The translations under genes were made by a program, and so were the position numbers. From Apibacter muscae (lineage in GTDB: Bacteria > Bacteroidota > Bacteroidia > Flavobacteriales > Weeksellaceae), in contig NZ_SELG01000032.1 of the NCBI RefSeq assembly GCF_007845635.1, forward strand, positions 186,001 through 250,000: 64,000 bases of DNA, written 5' to 3'. Shown here piece by piece: positions 1 through 9,208 of the stretch; the first letter of the stretch is position 1, and each line of letters begins with the position of its first letter. The notes below the pieces were generated by a model that searched no databases, had not been told where the DNA came from, and worked only from the letters and a program-made list of their open reading frames with translations.

Positions 1-665
1 AAGCCTTAGATAAAAGAAAATCTTTGACGAAACAACTAAACCAACGAGGCTATATTTTTTCATCAGATAAATTATACGATAACCAAGTCCCCGCTTGGAT
101 TGGTAGCCTTTGCCAATCATCAGGACTAGAAATAGATGAAAAATCTAAAGCTTTATTGGCTGAATTTCTAGGATCAGACTTATCAAGAATTGATAATGAA
201 GTACAAAAATTAAAACTTATTCTTCGTGATTCGAAAAAAATTACTCCTGAGATCATTGAAAAAAATATAGGTATAAGTAAAGAATATAACAATTTTGAGT
301 TAAGAAAAGCGATTGTTGAAAAAAATGCTACACAAGCTTATAAAATAATAGATTATTTTGAAAAAAATCCTAAAGCAAATCCTATAGTTCTAACATTTGG
401 TACAATGATTAGTTTTTTTTCAAATTTATTAATCGTGCACAGCTTACCTGTGAAAACCCCACAAAATATTGCTAAAGAACTAAAAATTAATCCTTTTTTT
501 GCAAATGAATATATAACAGCAATAAAAAACTATCCCTTAAAAAAAACTACTTTATGCATTTCCTACCTAAGGGATGCAGATATAAAATCCAAAGGAGTAC
601 AAGTATCCTCGCAAGCAACCACCAAAGATATCCTTATGGAAATGATATATAAAATCCTACATTGA
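1..665 (+). CDS. holA: DNA polymerase III delta subunit, 3' part (HolA)
   Basis: This is the C-terminal part of the clamp-loader delta subunit, which opens the beta sliding clamp during loading. The reading frame is open to the window edge, so the N-terminal AAA+-like domain lies outside; the first in-window TTG at 24 is an internal codon, not the start. Visible are the segment VPAWIGSLCQSSG, the ALLAEFLGSDLSRIDNEVQKL helix region and the helical collar domain ending MEMIYKILH. It is followed by a 300-base AT-rich gap containing the promoter of the next gene. Family assignment rests on these conserved helical blocks and is fairly secure. Confidence 0.9.
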   Translation, partial: ALDKRKSLTKQLNQRGYIFSSDKLYDNQVPAWIGSLCQSSGLEIDEKSKALLAEFLGSDLSRIDNEVQKLKLILRDSKKITPEIIEKNIGISKEYNNFELRKAIVEKNATQAYKIIDYFEKNPKANPIVLTFGTMISFFSNLLIVHSLPVKTPQNIAKELKINPFFANEYITAIKNYPLKKTTLCISYLRDADIKSKGVQVSSQATTKDILMEMIYKILH

Positions 666-908
666 CTTTAAAAATTAAAATATTGAAATTATTTTAAGCA
701 ATTTAATAATACAATCATAATTATACACATATATAATTTAGAAATATACCTGATAGTTAAAAATCTATTATGTAAAATGTTACAAATTTTTAATTATGAA
801 AAAAATTATTGATTAATCAATAATTTCTAAACTTATATATTAAATCATTAAGTATATGTAAGCTATAAATTCTATCAATAAACCCATCAAAACTTATAAA
901 ATCTTATT

Positions 909-940
909 TTTGTTATTTCATAGGAATTAATGTAAATTTG
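909..940 (+). promoter_or_regulatory. Flavobacterial-type promoter of pdhA
   Basis: A -33 box TTTG (909-912) and a -7 box TAAATTTG (933-940) are separated by 20 bases, matching the Bacteroidota consensus TTTG-N(17-23)-TAnnTTTG. Transcription should begin near 946, which places the -7 box over the upstream GTG codon at 940 and supports translation from ATG 961. Confidence 0.6.
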
Positions 941-960
941 TGGCACAATACAGAAAAAGG

Positions 961-1965
961 ATGAAAGAATTTAACAAAGAGGTTTATCTCAAATGGTTTG
1001 AAGATATGACCAAATGGAGACGTTTTGAAGAAAAGGCACGTTCTCTTTATTTGAAAGATAAAATTAGAGGTTTTCTACATCTTTATAATGGACAAGAAGC
1101 AGTTGCAGCTGGGTTTACCCATGCTATGGATATAAAAAAAGATAAAGTAATAACTTCCTACCGTTGCCATGCACATGCCTTAGCTATGGGAGTATCTCCC
1201 GAAGCAGCTATGTCTGAACTTTGTGGTAAAGCTACTGGTACTTCTAAAGGATTGGGAGGCTCCATGCATCTTTTTAGCAAAGAGCACAATGTTTACGGAG
1301 GTCACGGAATTGTAGGTGGACACATTCCTTTAGGGGCTGGTATCGCTTTTGCAGATAAGTACTTTGATAGAGATGGAGTTACCATCTGTTACATGGGAGA
1401 CGGTGCTGTTAGACAAGGAACCTTACATGAAACTTTCAATATGGCTATGAATTGGAAGCTACCAGTGGTATTTGTATGTGAAAACAATCAATACGCTATG
1501 GGTACTTCGGTTGAAAGAACTACCAACAACTTAGATATTTATCAACTAGGATTGGGTTATGAAATGCCTTGTGCTCCCGTAGACGGGATGAACCCCGAAA
1601 TAGTTGCAGAAGCAGCTTACGAAGCTATTGAAAGAGCACGAAGAGGAGATGGACCTACTTTCCTTGAAGTTAGAACTTACAGATATAGAGGACATTCAAT
1701 GTCTGACGCTGAACCTTACAGAACTAAACAGGAAGTTGAAGAGCATAAGAAAGAAGATCCGATCTTAATGGTTAAGCATAAAATTCTTTCAAACCAATGG
1801 GCTACCGAAGAGGAATTAGATTCTTTAGATAAGAGTATAAAAGATTACATGAACGAAGTAGGAAATTTTGCAGAAAATGCCCCTTATCCTGAACCTAATG
1901 TCATGTATGATTATATTTATTCAGAACCTAACTATCCTTTTTTAGATAAATTTGAAAATCAATAA
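961..1965 (+). CDS. pdhA: Pyruvate dehydrogenase E1 component, alpha subunit
   Basis: TPP-dependent E1 alpha subunit that decarboxylates pyruvate and passes the acetyl group to the lipoyl arms of E2. The TPP motif is complete: GDGAVRQG followed about 26 residues later by ENNQYAMGT; the RYRGHSMSD loop near the active site is also present. An in-frame GTG at 940 would add 7 residues, but it overlaps the promoter -7 box, so ATG 961 (MKEFNKEVYLKW, 334 residues) is preferred; it is preceded by AGAAAAAGG. The E2 gene starts 26 bases downstream. No E1 beta gene lies between them, so beta must be encoded elsewhere. Confidence 0.95.
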   Translation: MKEFNKEVYLKWFEDMTKWRRFEEKARSLYLKDKIRGFLHLYNGQEAVAAGFTHAMDIKKDKVITSYRCHAHALAMGVSPEAAMSELCGKATGTSKGLGGSMHLFSKEHNVYGGHGIVGGHIPLGAGIAFADKYFDRDGVTICYMGDGAVRQGTLHETFNMAMNWKLPVVFVCENNQYAMGTSVERTTNNLDIYQLGLGYEMPCAPVDGMNPEIVAEAAYEAIERARRGDGPTFLEVRTYRYRGHSMSDAEPYRTKQEVEEHKKEDPILMVKHKILSNQWATEEELDSLDKSIKDYMNEVGNFAENAPYPEPNVMYDYIYSEPNYPFLDKFENQ

Positions 1966-1991
1966 ATAATTAATCGAATCATAACCAAATT

Positions 1992-3614
1992 ATGGCTGAA
2001 AAAATAACAATGCCCCGTCTAAGCGATACAATGACAGACGGAAAAGTTTCCAAATGGAACGTTAAAGTTGGAGATCCTGTTAAAGAAGGAGATGTTCTTG
2101 CTGAAATTGAAACGGACAAAGCAGTACAAGATTTTGAATATGATGGTGATGGAGGTGTACTTTTATACCAAGGGGTTAAAGAAGGGGAATCTTCGCCCGT
2201 GGATACACTATTAGCGATTATTGGACAAGAGGGTGAAGATATAAGTGGATTAATTGAAGGCGGTGTTTCTCAAACTTCAACTTCTAATACCACTGAAAAA
2301 AAAAATGAACCCCAAACACAAGAAACTTCTCAGCCGGCTGCTAGCATTCCTGAAGGGGTAGAGATAATTTCTATTCCTAGATTGAGTGATACTATGACTG
2401 AAGGTAAAGTTTCTAAATGGAATATAAATGTAGGAGATCAAGTTAATGAGGGTGATGTTATAGCAGAAATTGAAACTGATAAAGCCGTACAAGATTTTGA
2501 ATATGATGGAAATGGTGGGACTTTACTTTATCAGGCTGTAAAAGAAGGAGATTCTGCTCCTATAGATTCACTTTTAGCCATTGTTGGTCCTCAAGGAACA
2601 GATGTAAGTGGGGTAATTAAAAATGGTGGATCAGTATCTGCATCTACTACTCCTAAAACATCGGAACAGCCCGAGAATAAAATTTTTCCTACTTCTTCTA
2701 ACGAGAATAAAAACTCTATTTCGTCCGATAATAAGAGAATATTTGCTTCTCCTTTAGCTAAAAAAATCGCTAATGATAAAGGTATTGAACTCGCTCAGAT
2801 ACAAGGTAGTGGAGACAATGGTAGAATTACTCGTAAAGATGTTGAAAATTTTGTACCGGCAACTAGCAGTTCAACACCTAAAGTTTCTACCACTAAACCT
2901 TCCTCACCAGCCGTTACGTTACAAGTGACACCTGGAGTAGATACAGAAACCCCTAATTCTTCCATGAGAAATGCTATTGCAAAAAGCTTAAGCAATAGTT
3001 TATTTACAGCCCCTCACTATAATTTGGTGTTTGAAATTAATATGGACAATGCTATTCAAGCCAGAAAAGCAATTAATAGTCTTCCAGACACCAAAGTTTC
3101 ATTTAATGATATGGTGATTAAATCTGTAGCAGTAGCTCTAAGAAAGCATCCACAAATTAATAGCTCATGGACTGATTCTAAAATTATACATCACGGAAAT
3201 ATTAACATTGGAGTAGCCGTAGCTGTAGAAGATGGTTTAGTGGTTCCAGTGATTAAGAATACTGACTATTTATCTCTTTCACAAATTTCTTCATCTGTGA
3301 AAGATTTAGCTGGAAGAGCTAGAGATAAAAAATTAAAAGCAAATGAAATGGATGGATCTACATTTACAATTTCTAACTTAGGAATGTTTGGAGTAGAATC
3401 TTTCAATTCTATTATTAATCAACCCAACTCTTGTATTCTTTCAGTAGGAGCTATTAATCAAAAACCAATTGTAAAAGATGATCAAATTGTTATAGGCAAT
3501 ACCATGAATATTTCTTTGGCTTGCGATCACCGAGTAGTTGATGGAGCAACCGGCGCTCAATTCCTACAAACTTTAAAATTATATTTAGAAAATCCAGTTT
3601 CTTTATTGGCTTAA
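1992..3614 (+). CDS. pdhC: Pyruvate dehydrogenase E2, dihydrolipoamide acetyltransferase
   Basis: Core acetyltransferase of the pyruvate dehydrogenase complex, 540 residues. Two N-terminal lipoyl domains (about 1-80 and 123-203) each carry the lipoylation motif ETDKAV, with lysines K43 and K164. A Ser/Thr/Pro-rich linker leads to the peripheral-subunit (E3)-binding domain (about 248-286, FASPLAKKIA) and a second linker to the catalytic domain (about 318-540), which has the active-site motif HRVVDG at H513. The two lipoyl domains are near duplicates of each other. It is co-transcribed with pdhA and followed by a strong terminator. Confidence 0.95.
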   Translation: MAEKITMPRLSDTMTDGKVSKWNVKVGDPVKEGDVLAEIETDKAVQDFEYDGDGGVLLYQGVKEGESSPVDTLLAIIGQEGEDISGLIEGGVSQTSTSNTTEKKNEPQTQETSQPAASIPEGVEIISIPRLSDTMTEGKVSKWNINVGDQVNEGDVIAEIETDKAVQDFEYDGNGGTLLYQAVKEGDSAPIDSLLAIVGPQGTDVSGVIKNGGSVSASTTPKTSEQPENKIFPTSSNENKNSISSDNKRIFASPLAKKIANDKGIELAQIQGSGDNGRITRKDVENFVPATSSSTPKVSTTKPSSPAVTLQVTPGVDTETPNSSMRNAIAKSLSNSLFTAPHYNLVFEINMDNAIQARKAINSLPDTKVSFNDMVIKSVAVALRKHPQINSSWTDSKIIHHGNINIGVAVAVEDGLVVPVIKNTDYLSLSQISSSVKDLAGRARDKKLKANEMDGSTFTISNLGMFGVESFNSIINQPNSCILSVGAINQKPIVKDDQIVIGNTMNISLACDHRVVDGATGAQFLQTLKLYLENPVSLLA

Positions 3615-3653
3615 ATACCCAATTAAATAATTATACATTTAATTTTTATATAT

Positions 3654-3690
3654 ACACTTCATAATCAAGAATTATGAAGTGTTTTTTTTA
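3654..3690 (+). terminator. Terminator after pdhA-E2
   Basis: A perfect 12-bp stem (3654-3665 with 3671-3682), 5-base loop, is followed by a run of T. It closes the pyruvate dehydrogenase operon and separates it from ndk. Confidence 0.85.
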
Positions 3691-3713
3691 ATTTTAATAA
3701 AAAATATACACTT

Positions 3714-4145
3714 ATGATAAATAATAAGAATTTAACCCTAACCATGATAAAACCTGATGCAGTGAAAAATGGTTATATGGGAAATATTATTAACGATATA
3801 ACGAATGCAGGATTTACTATTATAGCCTTAAGATTGACTCAACTTACTTCTCAAGATGCCAAAAAGTTTTACAGCATTCATAAAGATAAACCATTCTTTA
3901 AAAACTTAGTTGAATTTATGACTTCTGGTCCTATAGTTGCTGCTGTTTTAAAAAAAGAAAACGCTGTTGAAGAATTTAGAAAATTAATAGGTGCTACGAA
4001 CCCTAAAAATGCAGAGGAAGGAACATTAAGAAAAAAATACGCAGAATCCATGGAAAGAAATGCTATTCACGGGTCCGATAGTGATGAAAATGCCCGCATA
4101 GAATCACTTTTTCATTTTGCCGAAAAAGAAATATATTTAGATTAA
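3714..4145 (+). CDS. ndk: Nucleoside diphosphate kinase
   Basis: Transfers the gamma phosphate of ATP to nucleoside diphosphates through a phosphohistidine intermediate; cytoplasmic. The 143-residue length is normal for the family. It begins with the typical strand LTMIKPDAV, and the active-site block NAIHGSDS gives catalytic His119, followed by the SDENA segment. It stands alone between a terminator upstream and a 240-base AT-rich gap downstream. Confidence 0.96.
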   Translation: MINNKNLTLTMIKPDAVKNGYMGNIINDITNAGFTIIALRLTQLTSQDAKKFYSIHKDKPFFKNLVEFMTSGPIVAAVLKKENAVEEFRKLIGATNPKNAEEGTLRKKYAESMERNAIHGSDSDENARIESLFHFAEKEIYLD

Positions 4146-4388
4146 AGTATATGTATATATTTTTTAATGAATTTAAACTACAAAGTTAATTTACTTAATT
4201 CTATTTTTAAAATTCAAATTTAGAATTATTAAAAACTAAAAAAATACATATTAAAATTTAATCTTTAAGATTTAAATTTTTAAAGAATCATTTTTAGTAG
4301 ATACTTAAAAAGCATATATTAAACTTAAAAAAATATCATAAATAATATAACTATATTTGCCAGATTTTGAAGAAATTTTAGTAATTGT

Positions 4389-5342
4389 ATGAAAGTTATA
4401 GAGCATATTGAACAAGCCCAAGGAAAAACGTTATTTTCATTTGAAATTCTTCCTCCTAAAAAAGGTGATAATTTACAAAGCATATTTTCAAATATTGAAC
4501 CCTTAATGGAGTTTAATCCTCCATTTATAGATGTCACCTATCATAGAGAGGAATACGAATATAAAGAATTTTCCAATGGATCCATTCAAAAAATAGTTAC
4601 TCGTAAACGCCCTGGAACCGTTGGTATTTGCGCTGCTATTCAACATCGATATGGAGTGGATGCTGTTCCACACGTTATATGTGGTGGATTTGATAAAGAA
4701 GAAACTGAAAATCTATTAATAGATTTAAATTTTCTAGAGATTGATAATATTCTAGTTTTACGTGGAGATCCTATAAAAAGCGAAGGTACTTACCAAGCGC
4801 ATCCCCAAGGGTATTCTTATGCCAATCAATTAATTCATCAAGTAGTAGATATGAATAACGGAAAATATTTGCACGATGAATATGCTAACGGCGCCACAAA
4901 TTTTTGTATAGGCGTAGCCGGCTACCCTGAAAAACATTTTGAGAGCCCTAATCTAGATACCGATTTTTATTACCTAAAGAAAAAGATAGAAGCAGGTGCG
5001 GACTATATAGTTACTCAACTTTTCTACGATAACAAAAAATATTTTAGCTTTGTTGAAAGATGTAGAGAAGCTGGTATTACTATACCCATAATCCCTGGTA
5101 TTAAACCTATTTCAATAAAAAAACATTTAAACATTTTGCCCAAAATTTTTCATATTGATATTCCTCAAGAATTAGTTTTAGCCATAGAAAAATGCAAAAA
5201 TAATAAAGAAGCAAATGAGATTGGTATTCAATGGTCCATACAACAATGCAAAGAATTAATTGAATATGGGGTACCTGTTCTACACTTTTATTCCATGGGT
5301 AGAAGCAATAATATACAAAGAATAGCAAAAAGTATATTTTAA
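4389..5342 (+). CDS. metF: Methylenetetrahydrofolate reductase
   Basis: FAD-dependent reductase making 5-methyl-THF from 5,10-methylene-THF for methionine synthesis; 317 residues, the usual bacterial size. It carries the N-terminal SFEILPPKKGDN block (the conserved active-site glutamate), the LVLRGDP flavin-binding segment and VTQLFYDN. The stop overlaps the folB start by one base (TAATG), so the two are translationally coupled. A -7-like TATATTTG lies at 4352-4359, but no clear -33 box is spaced correctly. Confidence 0.95.
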   Translation: MKVIEHIEQAQGKTLFSFEILPPKKGDNLQSIFSNIEPLMEFNPPFIDVTYHREEYEYKEFSNGSIQKIVTRKRPGTVGICAAIQHRYGVDAVPHVICGGFDKEETENLLIDLNFLEIDNILVLRGDPIKSEGTYQAHPQGYSYANQLIHQVVDMNNGKYLHDEYANGATNFCIGVAGYPEKHFESPNLDTDFYYLKKKIEAGADYIVTQLFYDNKKYFSFVERCREAGITIPIIPGIKPISIKKHLNILPKIFHIDIPQELVLAIEKCKNNKEANEIGIQWSIQQCKELIEYGVPVLHFYSMGRSNNIQRIAKSIF

Positions 5343-5701
5343 TGGAAAAAATTAAATTAAAAAATATTAGAATCTATGCCAATCATGGTTGCATGGCTGA
5401 AGAAGCTAAGATAGGTTCTTTCTATCTAATAAATTTAATTGTTTGGATGGATTTAAAAATGGCAGGTTTAAGTGATAACCTTACAGACACTGTGAATTAT
5501 GGAGATCTAACAAATATTATTAAAGCTCAAATGCATAAGCGATCAAATTTATTAGAAAATATAGCTCATAGAATTTTATTTGAAATAAATTTACAATTCC
5601 CTACGATAAATAAAGCTAAAATTTCTGTTGAAAAAATTAATCCTCCCGTAAATGCAGATCTAGATACTGTGAAGGTAACTTTTAAAAAGAAGTTCAATTA
5701 A
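5342..5701 (+). CDS. folB: Dihydroneopterin aldolase
   Basis: Folate-pathway aldolase converting 7,8-dihydroneopterin to 6-hydroxymethyl-dihydropterin and glycolaldehyde. At 119 residues it has the family's single-domain T-fold, with the NHGCMAEE motif (active-site glutamate at 20-21) and the VNYGDL motif with Tyr53. Overlap with metF by one base puts two folate enzymes in one operon. Confidence 0.92.
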   Translation: MEKIKLKNIRIYANHGCMAEEAKIGSFYLINLIVWMDLKMAGLSDNLTDTVNYGDLTNIIKAQMHKRSNLLENIAHRILFEINLQFPTINKAKISVEKINPPVNADLDTVKVTFKKKFN

Positions 5702-5702
5702 T

Positions 5703-5735
5703 TTTGTATTTTATAAATAAAAATTTGTAAATTTG
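5703..5735 (+). promoter_or_regulatory. Promoter of tRNA-Cys
   Basis: TTTG at 5703-5706 and TAAATTTG at 5728-5735 with a 21-base spacer. The tRNA starts 16 bases after the -7 box. Confidence 0.6.
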
Positions 5736-5751
5736 CCTTCCTAAGAAATAG

Positions 5752-5822
5752 GGCTTTGTGGCCGAGTGGCTAGGCAGAGGTCTGCAAAACCTTGTACAGC
5801 GGTTCGAATCCGCTCGAAGCCT
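5752..5822 (+). tRNA. tRNA-Cys (GCA)
   Basis: A 71-base cloverleaf: 7-bp acceptor stem GGCTTTG / CGAAGCC with one G-U pair, anticodon loop CTGCAAA giving GCA, T arm GGTTCGAATCC, and discriminator U73, which is the tRNA-Cys identity base. CCA is not encoded. Confidence 0.95.
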
Positions 5823-5824
5823 CT

Positions 5825-5857
5825 AAAAAATCACCTTATCTAAGGTGATTTTTTTTA
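5825..5857 (+). terminator. Terminator after tRNA-Cys
   Basis: AATCACCTTA (5829-5838) pairs with TAAGGTGATT (5841-5850), flanked by an A run on the left and eight T on the right, so it can act in both directions. Confidence 0.8.
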
Positions 5858-5925
5858 TACTTCCTAAACAAAAAAATTCAATTTTAATTTACTACCTTTA
5901 AAAGAACTATAATAACTTTAATTTA

Positions 5926-6216
5926 ATGGTTACAGTAATAGCTAAAATAACCGCTAAAAAAGATAAAATTAATGAAGTTGAAAAATTGCTTCAATCTTTA
6001 ATTACTCCTACCCTAATGGAAATAGGTTGCAAACAATACGATTTGTACCGAAGCATTACGGACAATAATATTTTCTTTTTCCATGAAATATGGAACCATA
6101 AAAAATATCTGGATATTCACTTAAAAACTGAAAGATTTTTAAAAACTACTCAAGAAATTACACCCTTATTAGAATGTCCCATTGAAATTTCACTAGTAAA
6201 TAAAATTATCAATTAA
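5926..6216 (+). CDS. Antibiotic biosynthesis monooxygenase (ABM) family protein
   Basis: A 96-residue single-domain ferredoxin-like protein of the ABM / YgiN type. The pattern TVIAKITAKKDKINEVEKLL, the GCKQYDLYRS strand, the FHEIWNHKKYLDIHLKT strand-helix unit and a short terminal strand match the family, whose members are dimeric quinol or heme-type monooxygenases or uncharacterised. Substrate cannot be read from sequence. The next gene begins 12 bases downstream, so they are probably co-transcribed. Confidence 0.75.
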   Translation: MVTVIAKITAKKDKINEVEKLLQSLITPTLMEIGCKQYDLYRSITDNNIFFFHEIWNHKKYLDIHLKTERFLKTTQEITPLLECPIEISLVNKIIN

Positions 6217-6228
6217 AAAATAATCTTT

Positions 6229-6750
6229 ATGAATTGTTGTACAAAAAATTTAATAAAAGGGGTCGCTGTTGGAATTTTAGCTTCATGGGTTAAATCTATC
6301 GTAGAACCACCTTTACAAGATTTAGGTGAAAAACATTTTCCACCTACACCCAAAGAATTACAATTGAAAGGTGCAGATGTAAAGCACCAGCCTGAAAATA
6401 TGCCTCCAGCAATTTTAGCCAAAAAAATATATTCAGCGGTTACAAACGAAGAACTACAGAACCAAGAAGCAGTGAAATCTATGAAATTTATTCACTATGC
6501 TTTAGGGGCAGTTATTGGCGTTGCCTACGTAACTTTAGTGAATTCTAATAAAAGATTGAAAGTAGAAGAAGGGATTACTGCAGGTGCTGTGGTTTGGGCT
6601 GCTACACACGGATCCACAGTTCCTGCTTTAGGCTTACAGGGAAAAGTGAAAGACATGCCTAAATCTTGGTGGGTATGGGAATTTGGATCTCATTTGGTTT
6701 TTGGAGTAGCTTTGGAACAAAGTAGAAAATTATTAAATAAACTATTCTAA
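6229..6750 (+). CDS. YagU family (DUF1440) inner membrane protein
   Basis: A 173-residue membrane protein resembling E. coli YagU. It has an N-terminal hydrophobic segment (about 8-25), a soluble stretch rich in Pro, Lys and Gln (30-80), then hydrophobic segments at about 85-104, 115-135 and 150-165. Conserved blocks are the WAATHGSTVPALG loop and WEFGSHLVFGVAL. YagU has been linked to acid resistance in E. coli, but the role here is unknown. Likely co-transcribed with the ABM gene upstream. Confidence 0.75.
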   Translation: MNCCTKNLIKGVAVGILASWVKSIVEPPLQDLGEKHFPPTPKELQLKGADVKHQPENMPPAILAKKIYSAVTNEELQNQEAVKSMKFIHYALGAVIGVAYVTLVNSNKRLKVEEGITAGAVVWAATHGSTVPALGLQGKVKDMPKSWWVWEFGSHLVFGVALEQSRKLLNKLF

Positions 6751-6985
6751 AATTTTATTTTACTTTATAATACTCAAATATTAATTACTAATCATTAATA
6801 CAATTGTCCGTAAGGTATATAAATCTATTATTACATGAATATATTTAATTAAAGATTTAAATATACCCTGTTGCTATGATAAATTAGTAATTAAAGTGTA
6901 ATTATCAATGAAAAATAATCCATAAATATTGCCATTATATTTAATTCGTGATATTGTACATTTAATTATAAATAAGCTATTAAAA

Positions 6986-9031
6986 ATGAACCAACCCAAA
7001 GCAAAAAAAATACCTAAAGAATTAAAAATTCATCAAGACATACGAATAGATAATTATTATTGGCTGAATAATCGAGAAAATCCTGAAGTCATTCAGTATT
7101 TGGAACAGGAAAACAAATACACCGAAGAAAAACTAGAATCTACTGAAGAATTACAAAGAAAATTGTTTAAGGAAATGAAATCTCGAATTAAAGAAGAAGA
7201 TGAGTCAGCTCCTTATCAATACAATGGTTATCTTTATAAAACTAGATATCAAAAAGGTGCAGAATACCCTATATATGTCAGACGTAAAGATGTTCCTACT
7301 GCATCCGAAGAAATTATGTTTAATGTAAATGAACTAGCCCAAGGATATAGCTACTATCATTTAGGAGGCATAAACGTTAGCCCTAACAACCAATTGGCTT
7401 GCTATTCTTTTGATTCTCTAAGCAGAAGAATCTATACCATACGAATTAAAGATCTTGAAACTCAGGAAATTCTTCAGGATCAATTAGAAAACACAACCGG
7501 AAATATTGTGTGGGCAAATGACAACCAAACCTTATTTTATTCCACTCAAGATTTAGAAACTTTACGCCCGAATAAAATTTTTAAACACCAACTAGGAACC
7601 CCTCAATGCGAGGATACTTTAATATACGAAGAAAAAGACGAAACATTTAATGTAAGTGTTGCGAAAACTAAATCCATGGAATATTTGATAATTGCTTCCG
7701 GTAGCACTGTTTCAGATGAATACAGGATTATTTCAGCAGATCAACCAAACGGCGATTGGCAAATTTTTCAAACTAGAGAGAGAAATTTAGAATATTCATT
7801 TGATCATTTTGAAAATCACTTTTACATTTTAACTAATAAAGATAAATCTTACAACTTTAAGTTAATGAAAACTCCAGTAAATAAAACTCAAAAAGAATAC
7901 TGGCAAGAAGTAATTCCACATAGAGAAAATATTTTACTTGAGAATTTTGAACTTTTTAAAAATTATTTAGTTACTGAAGAAAGAGAAAAGGGATTGGTTC
8001 GCATATTCATTGAATCTTGGAATAAAAAAGTTAAATACTTTCTTCCTTTAAACGAAGAAGTATACACGGTAGGTTTATCTACAAACCTTGATTTTAATAC
8101 CGATAAATTACGCTATAAGTATTGTTCATTAACCACTCCTTGGAGCGATTTTGAATTTGATATGAATACTCAACACAAAACTTTGCTTAAACAACAAGAG
8201 GTATTGGGCGATTTTAACCCTGAAAACTATGAAACCAAACGCTTATGGGCAACTGCTCGAGACGGTATTAAAATCCCCATTTCAATCGTAAGAAAGAAAA
8301 CAACTGCTATATCCAATCAAACTCCTTTACTTCTTTATGGCTACGGATCCTATGGTTATTCTATAGAACCTACCTTTAGCTCTTTACGATTATCCTTATT
8401 GGATCGAGGATTTATTTATGCAATTGCTCATGTTAGAGGTGGAGAGGATTTAGGTAGACTTTGGTACGAAGATGGTAAGATGCTAAAAAAGAAAAACACT
8501 TTTTTCGATTTTATTGATTGTGCTAAATTCCTTATAAATAATGAATATACTTCTCCCCAACATTTATATGCGAATGGAGGTAGTGCTGGAGGTTTATTAA
8601 TGGGTGCAGTAATCAATATTGCTCCAGAAATTTTCCATGGAGTTGTTGCCGATGTTCCATTTGTGGATGTGGTTACCACCATGTTGGATGAATCCATTCC
8701 TTTAACAACAGGAGAATATGACGAATGGGGAAATCCCAATGATCTAGAGTATTACGAGTATATGAAATCTTATTCTCCTTACGACAATATTGAGATTAAA
8801 GATTACCCTAATTTATTGGTAACTACAGGTTTGCATGACTCGCAAGTGCAATATTGGGAACCAGCCAAATGGGTGGCTAAATTACGGGAATTAAAAACTG
8901 ATTCTAACTTACTTTTGTTACACACAAATATGGATGCCGGACACGGAGGTGCAAGCGGACGTTTTGAATCACTTAAAGAAGTTGCTTTAGAATATTCTTT
9001 TTATCTATTACTTGAAAATAAAATTGCTTAA
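6986..9031 (+). CDS. ptrB: Oligopeptidase B (S9 family serine peptidase)
   Basis: Prolyl-oligopeptidase-family enzyme cleaving short peptides after Arg or Lys; cytoplasmic or periplasmic, with no clear signal peptide. It has an N-terminal beta-propeller (about 60-400) and a C-terminal alpha/beta hydrolase domain. The catalytic triad is visible: Ser533 in GGSAGG, Asp618 in GLHDSQVQYWEP and His653 in DAGHGG; the YWEPAKW segment is typical of oligopeptidase B. The frame also opens at TTG 6929, adding 19 hydrophobic residues without family similarity, so ATG 6986 (681 residues) is preferred. Confidence 0.92.
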   Translation: MNQPKAKKIPKELKIHQDIRIDNYYWLNNRENPEVIQYLEQENKYTEEKLESTEELQRKLFKEMKSRIKEEDESAPYQYNGYLYKTRYQKGAEYPIYVRRKDVPTASEEIMFNVNELAQGYSYYHLGGINVSPNNQLACYSFDSLSRRIYTIRIKDLETQEILQDQLENTTGNIVWANDNQTLFYSTQDLETLRPNKIFKHQLGTPQCEDTLIYEEKDETFNVSVAKTKSMEYLIIASGSTVSDEYRIISADQPNGDWQIFQTRERNLEYSFDHFENHFYILTNKDKSYNFKLMKTPVNKTQKEYWQEVIPHRENILLENFELFKNYLVTEEREKGLVRIFIESWNKKVKYFLPLNEEVYTVGLSTNLDFNTDKLRYKYCSLTTPWSDFEFDMNTQHKTLLKQQEVLGDFNPENYETKRLWATARDGIKIPISIVRKKTTAISNQTPLLLYGYGSYGYSIEPTFSSLRLSLLDRGFIYAIAHVRGGEDLGRLWYEDGKMLKKKNTFFDFIDCAKFLINNEYTSPQHLYANGGSAGGLLMGAVINIAPEIFHGVVADVPFVDVVTTMLDESIPLTTGEYDEWGNPNDLEYYEYMKSYSPYDNIEIKDYPNLLVTTGLHDSQVQYWEPAKWVAKLRELKTDSNLLLLHTNMDAGHGGASGRFESLKEVALEYSFYLLLENKIA

Positions 9032-9208
9032 GAAAACCGTTTATTTTTATATTAAAAGTGAAATTTTATTAAATTGATTCATCTAAAATTTAAGTATAGA
9101 TTTATTTTATTCACACATTTAGTATTTAAATGGAAAAAATTTAATTAATATGGGATAAAGACTTATCTTTACCATATAGATCAATTTAAATAAAAAACTT
9201 TTAAGGAT

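Noticed and set aside
6929-6985. TTG start for oligopeptidase B
   Set aside because: The extra 19 residues are not part of the family and ATG 6986 matches the usual N-terminus.
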